This document shows positions 45,883 through 54,308 of a stretch of DNA of 64,000 nt, piece by piece (positions within the stretch are counted from its first letter, which is position 1; every line of letters starts with the position of its first letter). A program made the position numbers and the translations under genes. The stretch comes from Burkholderia sp. Leaf177 (GTDB taxonomy: Bacteria > Pseudomonadota > Gammaproteobacteria > Burkholderiales > Burkholderiaceae), in NCBI RefSeq assembly GCF_001424345.1, contig NZ_LMPF01000022.1:54122-118121 (forward strand). Direction: 5' to 3'. Under the pieces are notes generated by a model. That model saw only the letters and a list, made by a program, of their open reading frames with translations. It was not told the origin of the DNA and ran no database searches.

Positions 45883-47418
45883 ATGAATAAGGCAGAAGCT
45901 AAGGGCTGGCTGAGAAGTCGCTACGGGTCAACGGAGTTGTACGCTCAGACTTCAGCCACAACGATCCCAACGTCCGAATTGCTCGACGTTCTCTCGCACA
46001 TTCCCTCGATAGTGTGTGGCTCGGAGGCCGACAAGCAGGCGCGTCAAGCTTTCCTCTTTGACTTCTGTGCACGTCAGGACAGGTGGCGGATACCGACGCC
46101 GTTCACCGTGAAACTGGAGCATCAGGCCAGCTTCCGCAGATGTGTCTCGATGTTTAGTGGATATGAATCCAAGTCCCCTATGAACTCGCCTGTCTTCGTC
46201 CTTCATGCGCTGCGCGACGAACTTTACGAGAAGTTCGCTGGTGTGCCTTTGCCCATGACCAGTGAGCGACTAGCGCTACTCGATGAACTTTCACTCCGCA
46301 TAGGTGCCATCGTTCGGCCTCATACCTCTATAAAAGCTGCGGAATTCGATTCTGAGATTGCGGTCGTCACGAGCATACTTGACGGATTACGCGACGGGAC
46401 ACTTCGCACGATTTTTCGCACGTCGCTACCTTACGCGATGTCCGCACAAACTATCGAACTCAGGACTATTCATCGCGGAATTCAGCTTACAGGCTCGCTC
46501 ATTCCAAAAATTTCTCAGCCTTCCAGCGTTTTCAATTCGGGCGGCACCGAAACGGTCGCTGCAGAGATGAACACCTCCAGGTGGCCAAGCGGGGCAACCT
46601 CTGTGGATCTCCACTTTGCCGCCCTTGTCGACCCGAGCGTTGAGGCACCCGCGCTTCGGATTCCATCTGCTGGCTCCATCCTAGGAGAATCGTGGCCAAA
46701 CGGCTTCAATGTGGTTTTCGACGTGATCTACGAAGTCTGTTGGCACGTCCGCTATCAGCAGGGCGAGGCCTTTGGATGGATTCCCTCACCTAGCGATATC
46801 GGCCAGCTTGAAAGTCGGATGTCCTGCGGTTCAACAAAGGATTTCGGGCTCATCTGGCGCAACAATCCCGCAAGCTTAATGAAGGCGTTCGTACCGCCGT
46901 CCGAGCCGTTGGTCGTCGAAGGTGAGATGCGCGCGATGCCGTGGCACCGCAAGTGCCGTGAACTTGCGCAACAACACGCGCGCGTCGGAGATACACGAGA
47001 AGCTCTCTTTTGGCTGAACGTCGGCACGGAGTCGCTGATTAACGATAGGATGAGAACCGAAGTCGCGAAATATGGCTCACCGATCGGCCTTGATAGCTTA
47101 GACAGCAGCGACGCATACTGGGACGACGCCCGACAATTGGTTGAGACAATCAACAAGGCAGTCGCTGATCAGATTGATTGGCCTACCGATACTCGAAAGC
47201 CAAGTCGCTTCAAGCAACTCAAGTACGTCTGCCGCAAGATCAAGGGGGCACCGTCGTTATCGAGTGTTCAGTCAAGCTACTCGAAGGTATCGAAGGACCG
47301 CAACGCGCTTTTCCACGGCGAGAACGAATCACCCGTATCCGTAGAAGCATTTCGCGAGGCGACTGCTGGCTACGACTGGCTCGATCAGCATTTCTTTCCT
47401 GACGCTGAAAGGCATTGA
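45883..47418 (+). CDS. HEPN-domain protein, possible Apea-like antiphage RNase
   Basis: A 511-residue protein. The last 150 residues are helical and include KVSKDRNALFHGEN near residue 473: the RNxxxH form of the HEPN catalytic motif, used by many toxin and abortive-infection RNases. The preceding 360 residues are a mixed alpha/beta region with no recognised domain, comparable in layout to ApeA-type proteins (unknown N-domain plus HEPN). It lies 310 bases upstream of the large nuclease-STAND gene on the same strand. An RNase that kills or stalls infected cells is a reasonable inference. No Shine-Dalgarno is clear. Confidence 0.65.
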   Translation: MNKAEAKGWLRSRYGSTELYAQTSATTIPTSELLDVLSHIPSIVCGSEADKQARQAFLFDFCARQDRWRIPTPFTVKLEHQASFRRCVSMFSGYESKSPMNSPVFVLHALRDELYEKFAGVPLPMTSERLALLDELSLRIGAIVRPHTSIKAAEFDSEIAVVTSILDGLRDGTLRTIFRTSLPYAMSAQTIELRTIHRGIQLTGSLIPKISQPSSVFNSGGTETVAAEMNTSRWPSGATSVDLHFAALVDPSVEAPALRIPSAGSILGESWPNGFNVVFDVIYEVCWHVRYQQGEAFGWIPSPSDIGQLESRMSCGSTKDFGLIWRNNPASLMKAFVPPSEPLVVEGEMRAMPWHRKCRELAQQHARVGDTREALFWLNVGTESLINDRMRTEVAKYGSPIGLDSLDSSDAYWDDARQLVETINKAVADQIDWPTDTRKPSRFKQLKYVCRKIKGAPSLSSVQSSYSKVSKDRNALFHGENESPVSVEAFREATAGYDWLDQHFFPDAERH

Positions 47419-47727
47419 CGGATCGTATAGCTGTCCGCTTTTTACCTAGCTGGTCCACGCGAACTTTGAGAATCGTAGCGCCCATGGCTCGTTCGTGCCG
47501 GAGGAGCAATCATCAGGGCGATTTGTCCATCGCCGCGCGCGAGCGGATCTGCCCAGCTGCTTGTCAGCACGAGCGCATGGCCGGCGGCGGTCGTCATAAT
47601 TACGGGCAGTTGCGTGCAGTGCGGCGCAGACCGAGCGTCAAGCTCTTGTGTGGCACGACTTAGGCGCATAATCGCCCATGATCTGCCAATCGGCTGACGC
47701 CTACTCAACGAATTTTTCCAACTATCG
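47419..47727. other. Intergenic region
   Basis: About 310 bases between the HEPN and STAND genes; no gene or terminator recognised. Confidence 0.4.
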
Positions 47728-50700
47728 ATGGCGCAATCACCCGAACTCGCCGGGGGCGAGGGCTTTACCTTTGAGGGCGACGCGGCTGCGTTCTATCTCA
47801 CCGCGTTGCTAGCCGAGGCGTATGCACCGGGCATTAACGATCGAACTGTTGTCCGAGTGTCGGTTCAGCAGCGCGATTTCGGCGAACCCCTCGACGATGT
47901 GATTGTTGATTTTGAGGACTCCACGAAGGGTCCCGCTCGGCTAAGCCTCCAAGTGAAGCGATCGCTCACTGTCAGTAAGGCGAACACGAACACTGACTTT
48001 CGCGACATCATTCGCGACAGTTGGGCCACGCTCAAAAAGTCTGATTTCCGCATCAATACCGACCGCTACGGGGCAGCGGTGGGTACGGTTACCCCTGTCA
48101 AAGAACGGGCACTAAAGACGCTTTGTGATTGGGCACGCGAAAGCCTAACGGCTGAGCACTTTGAAGCACGTTTTGTGCCGGGTGGCAGCGCCGGCGTCGA
48201 CATTAAAGCGGTAAACGAAGATGTCGTTTTTCTGCTGGGAGAAGCGAAAGGGGCGCCGTGCACACGGGAAGAAGTGCATCAGTTCCTTGCACACTTCGTA
48301 CTCGTCCAATTTGACTTCCTTCGAGAAGGCGCTACCGATCCCCCTGACGCAATCAATCGCATCCGAGATTGCCTAGTGCCCGACGATGCGGGCAAAGCTC
48401 CTCTTGTCTGGTCGCGCGTCGTTCAACTCGCCCGTGCATCGGCAGGCAAGTCAGGTCAGTTTGATCGTGCACGGCTTGTACGCTCGATTGCATCTGTCGC
48501 GCGTTTGCTCGGCGCGACCTCATTGCGCCGCGACCTCGAGAAGTTGATGGAGGTCGCGAAGAGCTACGCGAGCCTCATTCCGGACGATGTTGGCGGAACA
48601 AAGCTTGATCGAATCTCGCTACTTGAGGATTTGGACGCAAAGCTCGCTGCAGCCCGAGTTGTCCAGATCCGCGGTCTTCCTGGCAGCGGCAAATCAGTAT
48701 TGGTGAAGCGAGCAGTACTCCGCGCGCTCGAGCGCGGGCCGATCCTCTTCCTCAAAGCTGAACAGCTCGAAGGCACCAACTGGATCAGCTACGCGGCCTC
48801 GCATGGTCTTTCGGATGTGCCATTAGAGCTACTTCTTGTGGACGTTGGAGCCGCCGGCATTCCCATTTTCTTCATTGATGCGATCGATCGCATTGAGAAA
48901 GAACACCAGGCAATCATCCTCGACGTCATTCGCACCATCGTAGAGTCGCCGCTGCTCGATCACTGGCGCATCGTCGTCTCTCTTCGGGATACCGGCATAG
49001 AGGTGTTGCGCAATTGGTTGGGCGACTTCCTTGATGAGTTGAAAGTCGAGACGCTCGGCGTTGGTCAACTAAGTGGCGAAGAAGCCGATACGCTTGCAAT
49101 CGCCAAGCCACATCTGAGGCCACTTCTGTTTGGGTCGGCCCAAGTGCAAGAGATCGTCCGACGCCCATTTTTTGCGAAGGTACTGAATCAAAGTTACATC
49201 GCTGCCCCGAGCGAGCCGACTTTCGCCCCACAATCGGAAGCCGATCTAATCGGGAATTGGTGGCGGCGAGGCGGTTACAACGAGACCGGGCAAAGCGCGA
49301 TTGAACGCCAACGCGCGCTGCTTGATTTGGCACGCGTTCGCGCCCGCCAGCTTAGCCAGCCGATCCGCTTTAGTCAGCTCACCTCGGTCGCACACATCGA
49401 CGACCTTCGATCGGACGGCATACTTCAGAATGCTCGCGAAGGTATCTCGGTTCGATTTGCGCACGATATCTTCTTTGAATGGGCCTTCTTCCATGTCCTG
49501 GCCGATCGCGGAGCACAATGGATGGAAGAGATCAGGGCGTGCGGCGAACCGCCGGCGGTCGCACGCGTAGTCGAACTCGTCTCGCAGTGGGAGTACGCCC
49601 ACGGAACAGACTGGCGGGCGTTCCTCACGCAAACTGAAGGTTCGGATCTGAGGTCACAATGGCTGCGAGCGTGGTTGGTCGGGCCGCTCGGCACTGGGAG
49701 GTTCGAAGTTGACGAAGACCAGTTCGCGACTGCCGTGCTTGCCGACGACTTCCGACTTTTCAGGAAAACGCTCGTCTGGTTTCAGGCTGAGAAGACCTCG
49801 TCGAATGCGAGCATCCTCGCTGGTACGCTCCCACTAGAGCAACGTCAACGGGTCGCTGATTTCCTCGGTTGGCCTTCGGACTTCGCCGCCTGGCGCCGCC
49901 TTATCGACTTTATCCTCCGGCGCATTTCAGACATTCCGCAGCGACTCTATCCCGAGATCGTCGCGATTTTTGAGGTTTGGCAGAACGCCCTAGCTGGCAT
50001 TAGCAACCCGACATCTCGCGCGCTACTACAACAATGTGCTGCCTGGCTCGCCGCTATCGATGCAATCAGCACCGCTGACGGGCCTGATGAAAACTCTGCA
50101 TACTGGAACAGGGTTCCCAGCTTGGGCGATTTCGGAAAATCGCTTGGCCGGCTCCTCTTGAGATCGTCCAAGGCCGAGCCGACCCTTGCGGCTGACTATT
50201 TGCAACGGATCACCAATTCTGAGCGCATCCGCGACGACGACTTTCATGACATCATCGCCTACTCACCCATCCTAGCCCAATCGCTTCCTCAGTCGGTTGT
50301 CGACCTATCGTTGATGTTCCTGCGAAAGGAGTTACCTGACGACGAAGTCGCCCGCGAAGAGAGCGAGCTTCACGACGCAGCCGAGTGGCGCAAATCTGTT
50401 TTGGCAAAACCGGAAGCCGAGCGCTCGCGTCAAGAGCAAAGGGCACTTTCGGTTGGGTTTTCCCTGCGAACCATCGGCGATTTCAGCTATCACGACTGGG
50501 ATAGACTCTCGATTCACGACGACTACCGAAGTTTCTCGCCACCTTCGCCGCTTCGAGAGCCCTTTCACTCACTATTCCAAGCATCGCCCGGCGAGGCACT
50601 GCGACTGCTTCGGGAACTCTGCAATCATGCGATGGCCGCATGGCTGCAGTTGCATCGTCACTCGCGTGAACGTGGCGGCAGCCCTATACCGCTCGAACTT

Positions 50701-53112
50701 ACGTTCCCCTGGGGTACCCAAAGATTCTGGGGCACCGACCGGGAGTACCTTTGGTTTCGGTCGACTAGGGCGCCGAAGGCCATCGGCTGCGGGTTTATGG
50801 CGCTAGAGGAATGGTGCTTCGCCGAGCTTGTACGCGATCGGTCCGTTGACGAGCTGATACAGCAAATAGTCGAGGGGAACGACTGCATCGCCATCCTAGG
50901 TATCGCTGCGATGGTCACGCTCCACTCTGAGACGGTGTCAGAGGCCACATTGCCGCTAATCACCTCGCAACGCCTATTAGCGGCAGACCACAACCGAATG
51001 GTGCAGGACCTCTCGCCGACCGCGAGCCTAATCGGGTTCACGGGGCGGACCGACGAGCCGCACGTTGTGGCAATTCAGTCAGCAAATACCCGGCCAGTCC
51101 GTAAAGCACAGCTTAGCTGGATGGTGCCAAGGTTCATCTTCACGACCGAGCCACTTCACGACCGAGCCCGCGAAGCGATCCTCAATTTCAAGAATAATTT
51201 GCCCTACCAGTACGAAGAGCATCGCAACATTTCGGAGGCTCGGGAGCATCTCACAGCTCAGGCTCTCGGGTATGCCGAGTTGGTGGAACCGGGGAACTAT
51301 CAGGCCTACCGCACGAACGAGCATTCAGACGAGATTGCGATCGTGCACGTCAGCCCTTCCGCCGCTAAGCCTGAATACGTCGCCCGAGCTGAGGAGGCCT
51401 CTAGGCACCTTAGAGAGGTGGCTCTCTGGACGTGGGCGTCCAAATACCTCGAAGAAAAGACGCTGGGCGAAACCTTCACAGTCGAGGCAGCCATCGCGTT
51501 GGCAAGCGAAACTGACGCCGGCAACTTGTTCGAGCATTCGGACAACGAGAACGACGACGGGAGGTTGGGTATGCGTCGAGGTGCGGTCGCCGCTACAGCC
51601 GCCGCCGTACTCAACTTCCGAGAAAGGCTCACCGAAGTAGACCTTGAGTGGGCTCGTGACGTTCTAGCGCGTGCAATCCGTCTGCCAGAAAAGCCCGGAT
51701 TAATGTGGTCGCCTGGCTCCATTATCCCGTGGCACCAAGCGATCTACGTGGCGCGTGGCCTCGCAGCAGATCTTCGCGAAGGCACATCGGTGGAAGGCAC
51801 GGATCACGACCTCCTTGGGTTGATTGCGCATCCGCTTGAAATCGTCTCGTTAGCCGCGCTCGAAGAAGCCTGCAAACTTTGGTCCAAGGACTCGAAGCTG
51901 ACCTGGGCGGCACTAATTTTGGCATTTTCGCTCTGCCACGTTTTACCGCGGCCGCAGGATCAGCTTCGTCAACACGACGAAGCTCTCCATTCAGTAAGCG
52001 AAGCGCAGGGGGCGATTGGCGCGGCACTTGCGTTCTATGAGAATGCCGATGGATGGTCGACCCTTCCATTGCCACCTCCAGCCTGGGTGAAGGTCGAACC
52101 CAGCAAGGACCGACAATGGCATCAGAGCCATGACGACTACAACGAAGATGATGCGGCGGATGCAGATGAGGTTTGGAATGAACCGGATGTTTTCTGGCAC
52201 TCAAAGCAAGCCGCGGAAATTCTAAAGCGCGTCCCGTTCGATGAGATCCTGAGTAGTAGCGCGAAGAATGCTCTGCTCGATTTCCTCGCCAGAGTCCTCG
52301 ACTGGACTAATCAGAAGAATGCGCCTCCCTGGGTAAAACCAGGACGTCGAGATCGTTCTTCGACACGTGTCTTTGAATGGACCCGCGCGCTAGGCTCTAG
52401 CCTCGGACGAGTGGCTGGGCTGCTCCCGCTCAGCGACTATCAGATCCGCTTCCTTCACCCGATATTGGGGCTCGAGGGCGAAAATTGCTGGGCTCTCCTC
52501 TCACCATTCGCGAGCACCTACGTCTGCACCTACGTGTACGATGCCCGGGTCGTTCCAGCTGATGCAGTCAAGATGCTCGATCTCTGTCTTGGTCGACTTC
52601 TCGACGACCCAACGTTCGATCGCGACGCCTACCGAAGCGGAGAATTCTCAGGCTTCGATCAGCCGGAACTTGTTCGCACATTGATGTTTGTCTCAGTCGA
52701 ACGCGCGGATTTAGCCGCTCGCTATGTCAATGGAGACTGGTCGGAAATTAGTCGCATCCTGTCCCTGATTGACCGATTCATTCGCGCCGGTGGATGGGCT
52801 GCCTCCGTGATGGCCCCGTTCTTGACGTTGTGTGAGCGAGCAAAGACCAACTACCCCGCCGAAGTCTTCGCGGACCAGATGCTCGCGATCATCAGCGACG
52901 GGCCAGACAGCCTGAAGGGGTGGCATGGAACATTTATTCCTGCGCGTATCGCTGAACTTGTGCAGCATTTCGCACATCGCGACGCACCGATGAAGCTTGG
53001 TCTTGCTCAGAAGTTTCTGCGAATTCTCGACATGTTGGTTGACATGGGTGACCGGCGAAGTGCCGCGCTTCAACTTGGAGAGGCCTTCCGCGAGATTCGT
53101 TTGGCTTCCTAG
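47728..53112 (+). CDS. Giant nuclease-STAND ATPase, candidate Avs/NLR-like antiphage sensor
   Basis: A 1794-residue protein. Residues 1 to about 200 resemble a Cap4/DUF4297-type dsDNA nuclease: GFTFEGDAAAFYLTALL, then Asp61 in VIVDFEDS and the QVK of LSLQVKRS (Gln75, Lys77), the D...QxK form of the PD-(D/E)XK core. A P-loop ATPase follows: Walker A RGLPGSGKSVLVKR near 316, Walker B IPIFFIDAIDRIE near 381, then WRIVVSLRDTG (sensor-1 like). From about 600 to the end is a long helical, TPR-like region without motif. This three-part plan matches Avs-type STAND sensors, in which a C-terminal sensor detects a phage protein and activates the nuclease. It sits with a HEPN gene, a recombinase module and a Druantia-like operon. 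No Shine-Dalgarno before ATG 47728. Confidence 0.8.
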   Translation: MAQSPELAGGEGFTFEGDAAAFYLTALLAEAYAPGINDRTVVRVSVQQRDFGEPLDDVIVDFEDSTKGPARLSLQVKRSLTVSKANTNTDFRDIIRDSWATLKKSDFRINTDRYGAAVGTVTPVKERALKTLCDWARESLTAEHFEARFVPGGSAGVDIKAVNEDVVFLLGEAKGAPCTREEVHQFLAHFVLVQFDFLREGATDPPDAINRIRDCLVPDDAGKAPLVWSRVVQLARASAGKSGQFDRARLVRSIASVARLLGATSLRRDLEKLMEVAKSYASLIPDDVGGTKLDRISLLEDLDAKLAAARVVQIRGLPGSGKSVLVKRAVLRALERGPILFLKAEQLEGTNWISYAASHGLSDVPLELLLVDVGAAGIPIFFIDAIDRIEKEHQAIILDVIRTIVESPLLDHWRIVVSLRDTGIEVLRNWLGDFLDELKVETLGVGQLSGEEADTLAIAKPHLRPLLFGSAQVQEIVRRPFFAKVLNQSYIAAPSEPTFAPQSEADLIGNWWRRGGYNETGQSAIERQRALLDLARVRARQLSQPIRFSQLTSVAHIDDLRSDGILQNAREGISVRFAHDIFFEWAFFHVLADRGAQWMEEIRACGEPPAVARVVELVSQWEYAHGTDWRAFLTQTEGSDLRSQWLRAWLVGPLGTGRFEVDEDQFATAVLADDFRLFRKTLVWFQAEKTSSNASILAGTLPLEQRQRVADFLGWPSDFAAWRRLIDFILRRISDIPQRLYPEIVAIFEVWQNALAGISNPTSRALLQQCAAWLAAIDAISTADGPDENSAYWNRVPSLGDFGKSLGRLLLRSSKAEPTLAADYLQRITNSERIRDDDFHDIIAYSPILAQSLPQSVVDLSLMFLRKELPDDEVAREESELHDAAEWRKSVLAKPEAERSRQEQRALSVGFSLRTIGDFSYHDWDRLSIHDDYRSFSPPSPLREPFHSLFQASPGEALRLLRELCNHAMAAWLQLHRHSRERGGSPIPLELTFPWGTQRFWGTDREYLWFRSTRAPKAIGCGFMALEEWCFAELVRDRSVDELIQQIVEGNDCIAILGIAAMVTLHSETVSEATLPLITSQRLLAADHNRMVQDLSPTASLIGFTGRTDEPHVVAIQSANTRPVRKAQLSWMVPRFIFTTEPLHDRAREAILNFKNNLPYQYEEHRNISEAREHLTAQALGYAELVEPGNYQAYRTNEHSDEIAIVHVSPSAAKPEYVARAEEASRHLREVALWTWASKYLEEKTLGETFTVEAAIALASETDAGNLFEHSDNENDDGRLGMRRGAVAATAAAVLNFRERLTEVDLEWARDVLARAIRLPEKPGLMWSPGSIIPWHQAIYVARGLAADLREGTSVEGTDHDLLGLIAHPLEIVSLAALEEACKLWSKDSKLTWAALILAFSLCHVLPRPQDQLRQHDEALHSVSEAQGAIGAALAFYENADGWSTLPLPPPAWVKVEPSKDRQWHQSHDDYNEDDAADADEVWNEPDVFWHSKQAAEILKRVPFDEILSSSAKNALLDFLARVLDWTNQKNAPPWVKPGRRDRSSTRVFEWTRALGSSLGRVAGLLPLSDYQIRFLHPILGLEGENCWALLSPFASTYVCTYVYDARVVPADAVKMLDLCLGRLLDDPTFDRDAYRSGEFSGFDQPELVRTLMFVSVERADLAARYVNGDWSEISRILSLIDRFIRAGGWAASVMAPFLTLCERAKTNYPAEVFADQMLAIISDGPDSLKGWHGTFIPARIAELVQHFAHRDAPMKLGLAQKFLRILDMLVDMGDRRSAALQLGEAFREIRLAS

Positions 53113-53690
53113 CGTAGCGGCGCCTAACTAAATGTAAATCCCTTGTGTTGTTGCAGTTGGGTGCAAAAGGTTGGTTCCAACTGAGTGAAAGAAAATGCTT
53201 CATGCCTCAGGGGCAGACGTATCGATCGCCGGGCAAAAGTTAGTGGACGCCCCCAGCGAGGAAGCAGACGTCGGGAGCAAGCGCAGCTGGTAATCGCTCA
53301 CGGTCGAGACTAGGAGTTCGCCCGCGCACAAAGCGGCCATCCTGCTGCTCGATGTTGGCGCCGTCGGCAATCTGCCAGATTGCCGACGTTGAAACTACAC
53401 TCCTCGACTGTCTGCTTTGGCCGAACTCCTGTCTTCCAATACGACTGACGAGCGTCCGTTGTACCTTGAAACCTGCCCTCTACGTCGCGCTGGGTCGACC
53501 GGCCGCAGCGGGTCGGCTACGGGCATTCGGCCCGCTTGGAAACGACCAGGCACAAATTTCTATAAGCCAATGCGATGTCGAATCACGCTGGTTTTCCGGA
53601 CACGGAAACCTGTCAAAGATCAAACCCGTTGATTCATAAAAAGCCTTTGCATTCAATCAACTAGAAGATAATCAAGCCTGCTCTCTCGTA
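53113..53690. other. Intergenic region upstream of recombinase module 2
   Basis: No gene recognised; short overlapping frames only. Confidence 0.4.
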
Positions 53691-53744
53691 TTATCAGGAT
53701 TGCATTTGAGAGGTAAAATACGGCATTTTCCCATCGCGCCTCTT
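53691..53744 (+). promoter_or_regulatory. Promoter and leader element shared by both recombinase modules (copy 2)
   Basis: TTATCA (53691-53696), 17 bases, TAAAAT (53714-53719), the same spacing as copy 1. The downstream stretch ends ATCGCGCCTCT, as in copy 1 (TTCGCGCCTCT). The start codon of the first gene lies 18 bases after the conserved block. Confidence 0.65.
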
Positions 53745-53762
53745 TGCAGGCCTTGAGTTTTC

Positions 53763-54308
53763 ATGACCCAGACACCGCCCGCAGCCCCGCCCGATAAGGA
53801 CGCACCTGTCGATCCGGTGACCGCTCGCATCGTCTTGCGCCTGGACGACGCAATTTCGGCGTTCCGTGCAGGGGAGGGGACGGGTCTGCACGCCTTAGAT
53901 TCGGCCAGTCGCCTCATGGGCGAGCTGACTGACGATGCAAGTACGACCGCGGCGGCTCGGCGGGGTGAGCGACCCCGCGTTCCTCGACGGCCCGACCGCG
54001 TAGAGCTGGCAATCCTTACGGCGCTCGCCGATACGTACGGCAACGAGATCCTGACCAACGCATCGCTCGGCTATGCACTGCGACTAGTCGCGCAACATGG
54101 AGGCGTGGCGCTAGTGCAGCGCGTCTTATGGGGCGAGTCCGCGTCCGATGTGCAACTGGCCACGATGCTCGGTGCGGCCCGCGCGGCATTCACCCAGATC
54201 GCCTTCGCGTTCAGTGACGATCTCCTCGCAGAAGCGAACGGCGTGCTGTCAGGATTCCGACCGCAGCCACCGGGCGGCCCAAAGTCGACCCGAGGCAAGC
54301 GTGGCTGA
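53763..54308 (+). CDS. Hypothetical helical protein, first gene of recombinase module 2
   Basis: A 181-residue protein with a Pro-rich N-terminus (TQTPPAAPPDKDAPVDPV) and a helical body (VELAILTALADTYGNEILTN, LATMLGAARAAFTQIAFAFS). It overlaps the recombinase gene by eight bases (GTGGCTGA), implying coupled translation and a joint role, perhaps as a directionality or accessory factor. No counterpart precedes recombinase 1. No HTH is evident. Confidence 0.65.
   Translation: MTQTPPAAPPDKDAPVDPVTARIVLRLDDAISAFRAGEGTGLHALDSASRLMGELTDDASTTAAARRGERPRVPRRPDRVELAILTALADTYGNEILTNASLGYALRLVAQHGGVALVQRVLWGESASDVQLATMLGAARAAFTQIAFAFSDDLLAEANGVLSGFRPQPPGGPKSTRGKRG

Noticed and set aside
51722-52204. 160-residue minus-strand ORF inside the STAND gene
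   Set aside because: Shadow of the 1794-codon frame; composition is His/Pro/Arg-rich as expected from antisense.
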